A stretch of DNA of 64,000 nt from Phaeobacter cretensis (GTDB taxonomy: Bacteria; Pseudomonadota; Alphaproteobacteria; Rhodobacterales; Rhodobacteraceae): contig NZ_JBKBEU010000001.1 in the NCBI RefSeq assembly GCF_047372505.1, positions 3,162,001 through 3,226,000 on the forward strand, in the 5' to 3' direction. A model generated the notes under the pieces. It was not told where the DNA came from. It saw only the letters and a list, made by a program, of their open reading frames with translations, and did no database searches. Below are positions 1 to 8,086 of the stretch, in pieces. The position numbers and the translations under genes are program-made. Numbering within the stretch: position 1 is the first letter of the stretch; each line of letters opens with the position of its first letter.

Positions 1-750
1 GAGTTGAGCACCCCTGTTGAACAGCCCGCAATGGCTGACGCAGTTGCTGCAACTCAGGAAGAGCCGTCGCTGTTCTCGGAGTTGGACGACGGCCAAGCCA
101 CTGCCGAAGGTCAGTTTGCCGAAGTTCTGGAAGATAGAAGCGAGCAGCTGGGCGCTGATGGCCTGCCTGCACCTGCTTATCAGGGCACACCTGCCGCCGC
201 TGAATTCCAGCAACAGGCAGATGTCGCTGGCCATCAGGCCGCCGAGAGCTTTGTTGCTCCGAAAGCCCCTGCACCAGGCACGCCGTCAGCAGAGGCGATC
301 GTGCGTCTGCAGGCCGCTGCGCAACGTGCACAGCCTCAGCAGCCAATGCAGCAGCAGGTTCAGCAGCCACAGGTTCAGCAGCCGGCCCAAATGCAGCAAC
401 GCCCGTCGATTGACGCGGTTCAGCCGCGTGTTTCGCAACCTCAGCAGGTGCAGCAGCAACCTCAGCAGGAACCCGGTGCAGCAGGTCAGGAACAACGTCG
501 CTTTGGCCTCAACTCGTTGATCCACCGGATGACAGGTAGTGCGGCCGAAGGGCAGGCTGCCAAGCCGCAACAACCGGCACGGCAACAACCGCCAGTTCAG
601 CAGGCCCCTGCGCCGCAGGCACCGATGCATCAGCCGCAGGTCGCGCATCAAGGTCAGCAAGCTGCACCGGCCGCACAAGCTCAGCGGCAGGCTAATCCGG
701 AGCAGGAGCGCATCGAAATCCCTGCATTCCTGCGCCGTCAAGCCAACTAA
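1..750 (+). CDS. ftsZ: Cell division protein FtsZ, C-terminal part (5' end outside window)
   Basis: Only the C-terminal linker and tail are present; the GTPase domain lies before position 1 and the frame is open from the first base. The linker is long and rich in Gln, Pro and Ala (many QQP/QPQ runs at about residues 110-230 of the visible part), as expected for the disordered FtsZ linker of roseobacters. It ends in IEIPAFLRRQAN, the conserved C-terminal peptide that binds partners such as FtsA and ZipA-like anchors. lpxC follows on the same strand, the usual order at the end of the division and cell wall cluster. Identification rests on this tail and the neighbour. Confidence 0.88.
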   Translation, partial: ELSTPVEQPAMADAVAATQEEPSLFSELDDGQATAEGQFAEVLEDRSEQLGADGLPAPAYQGTPAAAEFQQQADVAGHQAAESFVAPKAPAPGTPSAEAIVRLQAAAQRAQPQQPMQQQVQQPQVQQPAQMQQRPSIDAVQPRVSQPQQVQQQPQQEPGAAGQEQRRFGLNSLIHRMTGSAAEGQAAKPQQPARQQPPVQQAPAPQAPMHQPQVAHQGQQAAPAAQAQRQANPEQERIEIPAFLRRQAN

Positions 751-773
751 ACTGATCACATGTAAGAAATAGA

Positions 774-797
774 GGTCGCCAACTGGCGGCCTTTTTT
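774..797 (+). terminator. Rho-independent terminator after ftsZ
   Basis: GGTCGCC, loop AACT, GGCGGCC (one G-U pair), followed directly by six T. It lies 23 bases after the ftsZ stop and separates ftsZ from lpxC, which then probably has its own promoter in 798-964. Confidence 0.85.
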
Positions 798-964
798 CAT
801 TTTAAAACATACTATTAACACCCCTTAGGCAGTGTTTTGCCTATCTGTTACAGGGATGTTTCATTCCGTTACAAAGATTGAGTTGAGCCTAACGAGGCGA
901 CACATTACGTCTGTTCCGCAACAAGGGCCAGAATATCGGCCCACCCACACGGAATGAGGCCAAC

Positions 965-1900
965 GTGCAGAATACGCTTAAAGCATCAGTGACCTTTGAC
1001 GGCGTGGGCCTTCATACGGGTGAAAACGTACGCATGATTTTGAAGCCAGCTGCGGCTGGCCACGGTATCTGCTTCCGCCGCACTGACATTGCTTTGGGAA
1101 ACACTATGGTCCCCGCACTGTGGGACCGGGTTGAGCGTACGCCGCTGTGCACACGTCTGGTCAATGCTTCCGGTGTTGCTGTGTCTACGGTTGAGCACAT
1201 CATGGCTGCGTTGGCTGGTTGCGGCATCCACAATGCACTGGTCGAAATCGATGGCCCTGAAGTGCCTATTATGGACGGGTCCTCTGCGCATTTTGTGCGC
1301 GGGATCATGCAGCAGGGCGTTCAGCGACTTGGCGAGCCTGTGACGGCCTATCAGATGCTGAAACCAGTGACTGTCAGCCACGGTGGTGCGACCGCCACTT
1401 TGTTGCCCAGCAGCCGTCTAACCATTGAATTTCACATCGATTTTACCGAGGCGGCGATTGGCCGCCAGAGCAAAACGCTGGACCTGCGCAACGGTGCTTT
1501 TGCCCGCGAACTTTGTGATAGCCGTACCTTCTGCCGTCGCGTCGATGTTGAGAACATGCAGGCCAACGGGTTGGCTCTTGGTGGTGTTCCCGGTGAAAAC
1601 GCGGTTGTGTTCGACGGCCCGCAAGTTGAATGCGGCCATGGGCTGCGTCATAGCAACGAGCCTGTGCGCCATAAGATGTTGGACGCGCTTGGCGACCTGT
1701 CTCTGGCGGGTGGTCCCGTATTTGGTCACTACATTGGCGATCGTGCCGGTCACTCGTTGACCAACACGTTGCTGCGGGCTGTTTTTGCGACACCCGGCGC
1801 TGTTCGGCAGGTGAGCTGCGATGCAGCGATGACTGCGCGTCTTCCGGGGCAGGGGCTGGTTTGGGCGGAAATCCCAACTGATGCGCGCCGCGTTGCTTAA
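965..1900 (+). CDS. lpxC: UDP-3-O-acyl-N-acetylglucosamine deacetylase LpxC
   Basis: Cytoplasmic zinc enzyme that removes the N-acetyl group from UDP-3-O-acyl-GlcNAc, the committed step of lipid A synthesis. At 311 residues it has normal length. The zinc ligands are visible: His78 in VEHIMAA, and His236 and Asp240 in HKMLDALGD. His263 in GDRAGH matches the catalytic histidine. The start is GTG, with a GAGG a few bases upstream; the next residues (NTLKASVTFDGVGLHTG) match the usual LpxC N-terminus. It sits between ftsZ and bamD, a common alphaproteobacterial arrangement of envelope genes. Confidence 0.95.
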   Translation: MQNTLKASVTFDGVGLHTGENVRMILKPAAAGHGICFRRTDIALGNTMVPALWDRVERTPLCTRLVNASGVAVSTVEHIMAALAGCGIHNALVEIDGPEVPIMDGSSAHFVRGIMQQGVQRLGEPVTAYQMLKPVTVSHGGATATLLPSSRLTIEFHIDFTEAAIGRQSKTLDLRNGAFARELCDSRTFCRRVDVENMQANGLALGGVPGENAVVFDGPQVECGHGLRHSNEPVRHKMLDALGDLSLAGGPVFGHYIGDRAGHSLTNTLLRAVFATPGAVRQVSCDAAMTARLPGQGLVWAEIPTDARRVA

Positions 1901-1911
1901 CTGAGTTGAGG

Positions 1912-2085
1912 CTATCGGGTGGTACGTCGGCTGGGGGGCTGGCGTTTGATCTGGGCGCTCCTGACCAAGATCGGGGCGAACCCACCGCCAACCAGACCAA
2001 GTGCTGCAACGACGGCGCGCAGGTCAATTCCGAACAGATAGATGCAGCAAAACAAGCAGTCATCTGCACGTCGGTTCGTTTCCAT
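1912..2085 (-). CDS. Possible small membrane protein, 57 residues
   Basis: This short minus-strand frame runs from ATG (2085) to TAG (1912-1914), with an in-frame stop a few codons upstream of the ATG. The product begins METNRRADD, has one hydrophobic stretch of roughly 25-30 residues (CLFCCIYLFGIDLRAVVAAL and onward) and ends in a basic tail. No ribosome binding site is obvious, and it resembles no family I know. It lies tail to tail with lpxC in a gap otherwise free of genes. It may be chance; the composition is its only support. Confidence 0.25.
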   Translation of the reverse strand: METNRRADDCLFCCIYLFGIDLRAVVAALGLVGGGFAPILVRSAQIKRQPPSRRTTR

Positions 2086-2159
2086 ACAGGCATTTGTGTT
2101 GGCTCAGCCCGCGACCGGAGCGGTTTGCACCGGGGTGTGTGGATTGGGGGACCGGGGAA

Positions 2160-2217
2160 GATCTTCGAGCCGTCTTTAGGCGGAGAGGCCTTTGAGGGGC
2201 GGGACGGCTCGAAGATC
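2160..2217. repeat. 15-bp perfect inverted repeat with 28-base loop
   Basis: GATCTTCGAGCCGTC (2160-2174) is exactly mirrored by GACGGCTCGAAGATC (2203-2217). The loop holds a smaller AGGC/GCCT stem (loop GGAGAG). No T tract follows on either strand, so it does not look like a simple terminator. Confidence 0.75.
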
Positions 2218-2542
2218 ATCGCTGACCTGCGGTGCGGCGGTGATTTCGTCTGAGCTGATGATCTTGGTTATCAAAATCTGATAAAATCACGCCTTGGGGT
2301 CAGTCTTACCTCATGTTGCCGTAGAGACTGGTAGCGTGGAGTTGCGCAATCCTCTGTTGGTGGCGGATCAACTTCTGGCGGGTTTGGCCTGTGGCGCGCT
2401 GCGTACCCTTGACCCCGCGACGCTTTCTCTGCCAAGTGGGCGGGAAATCGGTTAAAGACGTTTTGCGCGTCAATTGAATGTGCTAGACCGGGCAGAACCG
2501 GGGTTCACACCCGTAATTAAATGACGGTGAGGTTAGGCGATC

Positions 2543-3391
2543 ATGATCGGCATGGGGGCGGCAGCCAAAACCATCGGCGCGGTTCTACTCGTAGCTGCGC
2601 TTTCTGGATGTGGTGGAGACGGGGGCGCGGCGAAGAGCTCGCAACCGCTCGAAGGCTTTACGCCAGAACAGATCTACGAACGCGGTGAGTTCGAGATGGA
2701 GCGTAACCGGACTGAGGATGCGGCCTTCTATTTCTCTGAGATCGAGCGGCTGTATCCGTATTCATCCTGGGCCAAACAGTCATTGATCATGCAGGCCTAT
2801 GCCTACCATCTGGGTCGTGACTACGAAGACAGCCGTGCCGCAGCACAACGCTATATTGATTTCTACCCGACTGAAGAAGATGCCGCTTATGCGCAATATC
2901 TTCTGGCGCTGAGTTACTATGACCAGATCGATGAAGTCGGGCGCGATCAGGGGCTGACTTTTCAGGCGTTGCAATCGCTGCGTACCGTGATCGAGGTTTA
3001 TCCTGACAGCGAATACGCGAGCTCTGCCATCCTGAAGTTTGACCTGGCCTTTGACCATCTGGCGGGCAAGGAGATGGAGATAGGCCGTTATTATCTGCGT
3101 AAGGAGCATTATACCTCTGCAGTTAACCGGTTCCGTGTCGTGGTCGAGGATTTCCAGACCACCACCCATACTGCAGAAGCGCTGCACCGTCTGGTCGAAG
3201 CCTATCTGTCGCTGGGCCTTGTGAACGAGGCGCAGACCGCCGGTGCCATACTGGGCCATAACTATCAATCGACCGAATGGTATGAGGACAGCTTTAAGCT
3301 GTTGACGCAAAACGGGCTGAAAATGCGCGATGTCGGCAACAACTGGCTGAGCCAGATCTACCGTCAGTCCATCAAGGGGGAGTGGCTGTAG
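2543..3391 (+). CDS. bamD: Outer membrane assembly lipoprotein BamD (ComL)
   Basis: Essential lipoprotein of the BAM complex, which inserts beta-barrel proteins into the outer membrane. The N-terminus is a lipoprotein signal (hydrophobic VLLVAAL, then lipobox LSGC at about residue 23). The rest is TPR-like helical repeats: a typical YERGEFEMERNRTEDAAFYF first repeat, then pairs of short helices with tyrosine-rich ends. 282 residues is normal. The start ATG follows GAGG by about ten bases; a second ATG lies three codons later. recN follows after 27 bases on the same strand, a frequent pairing in this family. Confidence 0.93.
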   Translation: MIGMGAAAKTIGAVLLVAALSGCGGDGGAAKSSQPLEGFTPEQIYERGEFEMERNRTEDAAFYFSEIERLYPYSSWAKQSLIMQAYAYHLGRDYEDSRAAAQRYIDFYPTEEDAAYAQYLLALSYYDQIDEVGRDQGLTFQALQSLRTVIEVYPDSEYASSAILKFDLAFDHLAGKEMEIGRYYLRKEHYTSAVNRFRVVVEDFQTTTHTAEALHRLVEAYLSLGLVNEAQTAGAILGHNYQSTEWYEDSFKLLTQNGLKMRDVGNNWLSQIYRQSIKGEWL

Positions 3392-3418
3392 TCGCCACTT
3401 CCACACTGGGGCCGGGCT

Positions 3419-5065
3419 ATGCTGCGCGCGCTTGATATCCGCGATATCCTGATCATTGACCATCTCGAACTGAATTTTCAGCCGGGTCTCAATGTGCTGA
3501 CCGGTGAAACCGGTGCCGGGAAATCAATCCTGCTGGATTCACTGGGGTTTGTCCTTGGATGGCGGGGACGTGCCGAATTGGTGCGTCAGGGCGCGAAACA
3601 GGGCGAGGTCTTCGCCGAATTCGAGCTAACACCGGATCACCCTGCACATGCGGTGCTGGCCGAGGCAGGGTTGCCAGGCGGCGATACGCTGTTGTTGCGC
3701 CGGGTGAACACGGCGGAGGGGCGCAAGACGGCCTGGGTGAATGACCGCCGTTGCTCGGGAGAGGTATTGCGTGCTTTGTCGGAGACTCTGCTTGAGCTAC
3801 ACGGCCAACACGACGACCGTGGCTTGCTCAACCCGCGTGGTCATCGGGCAATGCTGGACGAATTTGCGGGTCTGGGTGATATGTTGGTGGCTGTCCGCGA
3901 CCGCTGGACTGCGGCGAGCCGCGCTCGCAAAGCAGTAGCTGAAACGCGGACAGCGCTGGAGGCTATTCGCGCCGAAGAGGATTTCCTGCGCCATGCAGTG
4001 GCCGAATTGGACACTTTGGATCCGCTACCGGGCGAGGATGGCGCATTGGATCAGCGCCGCCGCGAGATGCAATCCGCCGAACGTATTCGAGGCGATATTC
4101 AACGCGCACAAGGGATTCTCGCCGATGGAGCGGAGGCGGCATTGGGTGACGCACAACGTTGGCTCGAAGGCGTGGCCGATCAGGCTCAATCCGCGCTGGA
4201 TGCACCGATAGCAGCATTGCTGCGGGCGATGATCGAATTGGGAGAGGCACAGGATGGTGTGACTCGTGTCCTTGATGGGTTGGAATTCAATCCCGGTGAG
4301 CTGGAAGATTGCGAGGAGCGCCTGTTCGCTATCAGAGCCCTTGCACGCAAGCATGATGTGCTGCCGGATGATCTAGGTGGTTACGCTGATACACTGCGCC
4401 AAAAGCTTGCAGCGGTGGATGCCGGCGATCAGGATCTCGCTGAACAAGAGGCTGCGCTGGCAGAGGCCGAAGCCGCCTATACAGGGGCAGCTGCACAATT
4501 GTCATCCGCGCGGCGCGAAAGAGCAGCTGCGCTGGATGCAGCAGTGATGGCAGAGCTAGCCCCGCTGAAGATGGAGCGCGCGGTCTTTGAAACGCGCCTT
4601 ACAGAGGCAGAGCCGGGGCCTGAAGGTCAGGACGCTGTCGCGTTCACAGTTGCAACAAACCCCGGTGCTCCGGCAGGGCCGCTGAACAAGATCGCTTCCG
4701 GTGGTGAATTGAGCCGTTTCCTGCTTGCTCTGAAGGTTTGTTTGCATGGTGAAACGGGCAACCAGACCATGATCTTTGACGAAATTGATCGCGGTGTTGG
4801 CGGTGCTACTGCGGATGCGGTTGGTCGTCGATTGAAGTCACTGGCCGATGGTGGGCAGGTTCTTGTGGTCACCCATTCGCCGCAGGTTGCCGCACAGGGC
4901 GCGCACCATTGGCGGGTACAGAAGCAGGTGATCGACGGGCAGACTTTGTCACAGGTCGTTCCCCTAGACGCGACTGAACGTGTCGATGAGCTGGCGCGCA
5001 TGGTTTCAGGTGATACAATCACTCCAGAGGCTCGCGCTGCCGCTAAGGCGCTGTTGGTGGGCTGA
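3419..5065 (+). CDS. recN: DNA repair protein RecN
   Basis: SMC-like ATPase involved in recombinational repair of double-strand breaks. 548 residues, usual for RecN. The Walker A motif GETGAGKS is at residues 29-36, a long charged coiled-coil region fills the middle (about 150-370), and the C-terminal half contains the ABC signature ASGGELSRF, Walker B (MIFDEIDRGVGG) and a switch histidine (VVTHSPQVAA). It is 27 bases after bamD and probably co-transcribed. No LexA box was searched for rigorously. Confidence 0.95.
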   Translation: MLRALDIRDILIIDHLELNFQPGLNVLTGETGAGKSILLDSLGFVLGWRGRAELVRQGAKQGEVFAEFELTPDHPAHAVLAEAGLPGGDTLLLRRVNTAEGRKTAWVNDRRCSGEVLRALSETLLELHGQHDDRGLLNPRGHRAMLDEFAGLGDMLVAVRDRWTAASRARKAVAETRTALEAIRAEEDFLRHAVAELDTLDPLPGEDGALDQRRREMQSAERIRGDIQRAQGILADGAEAALGDAQRWLEGVADQAQSALDAPIAALLRAMIELGEAQDGVTRVLDGLEFNPGELEDCEERLFAIRALARKHDVLPDDLGGYADTLRQKLAAVDAGDQDLAEQEAALAEAEAAYTGAAAQLSSARRERAAALDAAVMAELAPLKMERAVFETRLTEAEPGPEGQDAVAFTVATNPGAPAGPLNKIASGGELSRFLLALKVCLHGETGNQTMIFDEIDRGVGGATADAVGRRLKSLADGGQVLVVTHSPQVAAQGAHHWRVQKQVIDGQTLSQVVPLDATERVDELARMVSGDTITPEARAAAKALLVG

Positions 5066-5178
5066 CGTAGAGCTACTGATTTAATTGGCTAAGCTGTTGA
5101 GTTTTCATGATAGCTTAACTCGTTTGTCGATATTTTACCGTCAAAAGACACAAGAACGACACCGGGATAATCGGGATC

Positions 5179-6870
5179 ATGCCACAGACCATACGTTCCG
5201 CCATTTCTACCCTCATCGCACAGGGCGTTGCCGGAACGTGGAATGTGTGGCGGGTGTTACGCCACCGTGGGCCGAGCCAATTTCAGTTCTGGCTGATCGC
5301 ACTGTTGATCGGAATCGCCGCAGGGTTTTCAGCGCTATTCTTCCGCAAAGGGATTTCAGCTCTCCAGGCGTGGGTCTATGGCGCTGATGATGTGGATTTT
5401 CTACATAGCTTTGCTCAGGATATGCCGTGGTACTGGTTGATCCTTATTCCAACCCTTGGTGGGCTGATCGTGGGACTGATCCTGCACAGGTTTACGCCGG
5501 ATGCCCGTGTGCGATCTGTAGCTGATGTGATCGAGGGTGCGGCGCTCGGAGATGGCCGGGTGGAAGTCCGTGCTGGTCTGGCCTCTGCGTGTGCGTCCTT
5601 TCTGACCCTTAGTACGGGTGGCTCAACCGGGCGCGAAGGCCCTGTGGTGCATCTGGCGGGTGTGATTTCCACATGGATCAGCAACCGTATTCAGGCGGAT
5701 GGCATCACTGGGCGAGATCTGCTTGGCTGTGCTGTAGCGGCGGCGGTGTCGGCCAGTTTTAATGCGCCTATTGCCGGCGCGCTCTTCGCGCTTGAGGTGG
5801 TGTTGCGGCATTTCGCGGTGCATGCTTTTGCCCCCATTGTGATTGCATCTGTCGCTGGGACCGTGATCAACCGTCTGGAATACGGCGATGTGACGGAGTT
5901 TGATCTGATCACGCCAGGGGCGCTGCAATTCTATGTAGAACTGCCTGCATTCCTGATGCTTGGGCTGATTTGTGGTCTTGTCGCGGTCGTATTGATGCGG
6001 TCAATTTTCTTAGCAGAGCAGATTGGCAACGCGCTTCAGGATCGGATGCTCTTGCCGCGCTGGCTACGCCCGGCTGCGTCTGGTTTGCTCCTTGGCGTGA
6101 TTGCCGTTTGGTTTCCGCATATCATTGGCGTTGGCTATGAGACGACGGTACTGGCATTGACGGGCGCTTTGGTGCTGCATCAGACTATTCTCTTTGCCGT
6201 GGTAAAAACGGCCGCTGTCGCCGTTACCATGGGCGGCCGGATGGGCGGCGGTGTCTTCTCACCAGCACTGATGGTCGGGGCACTGACGGGACTGGCCTTC
6301 GGACTGATTGCTACGGCAGTGCTGCCGGATGTGTCGGGCACGCATACGCTTTATGCCTTTGCTGGAATGGGCGCGGTCGCGGCAGCGGTACTTGGCGCGC
6401 CGATTTCCACCACACTGATTGTATTTGAGCTGACCGGAGATTGGCAGATCGGCCTGGCGGTAATGGTGGCGGTGTCCATGTCTACAGCACTTGCCTCGCG
6501 CATCGTTGACCGCTCATTCTTTCTGACCCAATTAGAGCGGCGCAATATTCGCTGTGCAGCGGGCCCTCAGGCCTATCTGCTGTCAACGCTACGCGTCGGT
6601 TCCGTGATGCGTCCAATACGGGATCCGGGCTGCGTTAGCGCAGAGGATTGCGCCGAGTTGATCGAGGAAGGGCTGTCCATAAAGGCCTCTGCCTCGCTTG
6701 AAGCGGCGATGCCGATTTTTGATCGGGCCGGGCTGGCTTATCTGCCCGTGCTTGCTGACGACGAGACCAGCGATAATTCGCCGAATCTTGTTGGGGCCCT
6801 TTACCATATTGATTCGCTCAAGGCCTACAACCGCGCACTGGTTGCCGCCGCTGCGGAAGAGCACAGTTAA
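5179..6870 (+). CDS. CLC-family chloride channel/transporter with C-terminal CBS-like region
   Basis: Inner membrane CLC protein of 563 residues, with about 450 residues of membrane core and a C-terminal cytoplasmic part that resembles CBS domains (VGSVMRP near 478). The gating glutamate is present in GREGP (151-155). The next helix motif reads FNAPIAGALFALEVV: Glu206 corresponds to E202 of the E. coli exchanger, and Val207 stands where its proton glutamate E203 would be. The chloride motif GSGIP is replaced by RSVAD. Channel versus exchanger cannot be settled by sequence. The start chosen is the first ATG of the frame; no strong ribosome binding site is seen. Confidence 0.88.
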   Translation: MPQTIRSAISTLIAQGVAGTWNVWRVLRHRGPSQFQFWLIALLIGIAAGFSALFFRKGISALQAWVYGADDVDFLHSFAQDMPWYWLILIPTLGGLIVGLILHRFTPDARVRSVADVIEGAALGDGRVEVRAGLASACASFLTLSTGGSTGREGPVVHLAGVISTWISNRIQADGITGRDLLGCAVAAAVSASFNAPIAGALFALEVVLRHFAVHAFAPIVIASVAGTVINRLEYGDVTEFDLITPGALQFYVELPAFLMLGLICGLVAVVLMRSIFLAEQIGNALQDRMLLPRWLRPAASGLLLGVIAVWFPHIIGVGYETTVLALTGALVLHQTILFAVVKTAAVAVTMGGRMGGGVFSPALMVGALTGLAFGLIATAVLPDVSGTHTLYAFAGMGAVAAAVLGAPISTTLIVFELTGDWQIGLAVMVAVSMSTALASRIVDRSFFLTQLERRNIRCAAGPQAYLLSTLRVGSVMRPIRDPGCVSAEDCAELIEEGLSIKASASLEAAMPIFDRAGLAYLPVLADDETSDNSPNLVGALYHIDSLKAYNRALVAAAAEEHS

Positions 6871-7086
6871 CGATCTCGGATCACGGCAGGGCGTGGTCGA
6901 TTTGCGACATTTTCGACAAATCGATCTCGTGAAACAAAATACTCTCGTAAAAGACGATCAGAAATCTGTGATATTTCTGAAACGGGTGCGCGGTTTTCTT
7001 GTGGATAAAATTTAACCTTTATCGGTTCATTGACTTAAGTATGGTTAACATAAACGCAATAGTGATCATTCTTCGGAAGTGAAAAC

Positions 7087-7278
7087 ATGCAATTCAAGAA
7101 AATCAGCTCGACAGAAGCTGAACACACGGCGAAGGCAGTTGAGCAGGAAAATGAGCGTGCCTCCTATGAGGCATTGATCGACTATGTTGTTCAAAACGCA
7201 CGGGATGCACAGATGTTTCGTACCGGCGAGTCCGTAGAAGCGGCGCGTCAGCACTTGTGTCAGACCATCCTTAACTGA
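7087..7278 (+). CDS. Small hypothetical protein, 63 residues
   Basis: Begins ATG (MQFKKISSTEAEHTAKAV) seven bases after GGAAG, a reasonable ribosome binding site. The product is soluble, charged and predicted mainly helical, with no cysteine pair or membrane segment. I do not recognise a family. The AT-rich 200 bases upstream could hold its promoter. It stands alone between the CLC gene and the convergent DUF427 gene. The ribosome binding site and helical composition argue for a real gene; function is unknown. Confidence 0.55.
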   Translation: MQFKKISSTEAEHTAKAVEQENERASYEALIDYVVQNARDAQMFRTGESVEAARQHLCQTILN

Positions 7279-7613
7279 CAATGCCACAGCCGTTCGGCGG
7301 TCTGTTTCTGTTGTTAATTGGTATCTTATTGTTTCTTAAAATCGATGTGCTCTGATCCGGTAAAAACACCGGGTTAATATAGTTGTGTAACGGAAAAAAT
7401 GACCGTTATACGTGAGCCGTGCTTTGGAAATTAGCTACGATAGCTCGCGTCTAGTAGAACGTTTACCTCCTGTGAGTGGTCGTATTTTGACCTTGCAGGA
7501 GGCGACTATCGTGAGCTCGCAGCGATGCTTGTGTATAAATAGCCTGCATGCAAACGGACATTTTCGACGTTACGATAGTTCCACTCTGTTAGGCGGATCA
7601 CTGCTTATCCATC
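7279..7613. other. Gap without recognised gene
   Basis: A GTG at 7511 follows a good AGGAGG, but its frame runs through the DUF427 terminator and into that gene from the opposite strand, so it is not called. Nothing else was identified. Confidence 0.4.
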
Positions 7614-7641
7614 AAAAAGGGCACCCCGTGATGGGGCGCCC
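7614..7641 (-). terminator. Terminator of the DUF427 gene
   Basis: On the minus strand a GC-rich hairpin (GGGC and CCCC arms with one mismatch, loop of about five) is followed by TTTTT. It lies 41 bases after the stop of the 7683-8024 gene. Confidence 0.75.
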
Positions 7642-7682
7642 AATAGATCATCGCAGCGAATTTTCGCCGATAATCAGATTGC

Positions 7683-8024
7683 TCAGATTTGTTCAACCTT
7701 CACCGTGTCACTTGTTATGAACGCGAGGTGCTCTTTGATCTCGGCAACGGCGTCCGACGGGGCTTCATAGCTCCAAACCGCGTTTTCAGTCACTGACGAC
7801 TTGTTCACAATTGAGAAGTAGGTGGCGTCACCCTTGCTTGCACAATGGGTGGTTTTGTCGCTGCGATCCAGAAGCGCGAACGCAATGTCGCTACGTGGAA
7901 AATAGATGACGGGCGCGAGATCGCCCTCGCTCAGCTCGAGAGCGTTGCTGCTCTCTCCAAGTACAGCGCCACCGGAGCGCACCACCCAGGTGCCAGTTGC
8001 CTTGCGAATTTGAATCTTTGTCAT
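7683..8024 (-). CDS. DUF427 domain protein
   Basis: 113 residues that match the DUF427 fold across the whole length: a WVVRSGG strand, YFPRSDIAFALL, then the family hallmark THCASKGDATYFSI and a final EAPSDAVAEIKEHLAF segment. DUF427 proteins are small and of uncharacterised function. The ATG is preceded by GAAGGAA. It lies 62 bases downstream of the aminopeptidase P gene on the same strand and may share its transcript; a terminator follows it. Confidence 0.85.
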   Translation of the reverse strand: MTKIQIRKATGTWVVRSGGAVLGESSNALELSEGDLAPVIYFPRSDIAFALLDRSDKTTHCASKGDATYFSIVNKSSVTENAVWSYEAPSDAVAEIKEHLAFITSDTVKVEQI

Positions 8025-8086
8025 GTTCTATTCCTTCACGTCGTTCGTCACGGATCAATGTCGTCTTCAGATGTAACACTGCGGTA

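Larger units (their letters stand above)
1901..2542. other. 640-bp gap between lpxC and bamD, structured, no convincing gene
   Basis: Apart from the inverted repeat, two further stems follow: AAGATCATC (2212-2220) with GATGATCTT (2257-2265), and TTATCA/TGATAA (2268-2284). The right arm of the first repeat shares bases with the left arm of the second, so the two cannot form together. Two short opposing frames in the same codon register (plus 2279-2455, no good start; minus 2306-2473, TTG start, basic 55-residue product) are open, but neither has a ribosome binding site. The gap could hold a leader RNA of bamD, a small RNA or remnants of a lost gene. Confidence 0.45.

Noticed and set aside
1443..2219. 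Long minus-strand open frame opposite lpxC
   Set aside because: Mostly antisense to lpxC, composition is that of a shadow frame, and no family is recognised.
2279..2473. Two short opposing frames in the same register between lpxC and bamD
   Set aside because: Neither has a ribosome binding site, the minus frame needs a TTG start and the plus frame has no clear start; kept only as a note in the gap entry.
7412..7720. Plus-strand frame of 102 codons with a good AGGAGG at an inner GTG (7511)
   Set aside because: It passes through the terminator of the DUF427 gene and overlaps that gene's end on the other strand; product unrecognised.
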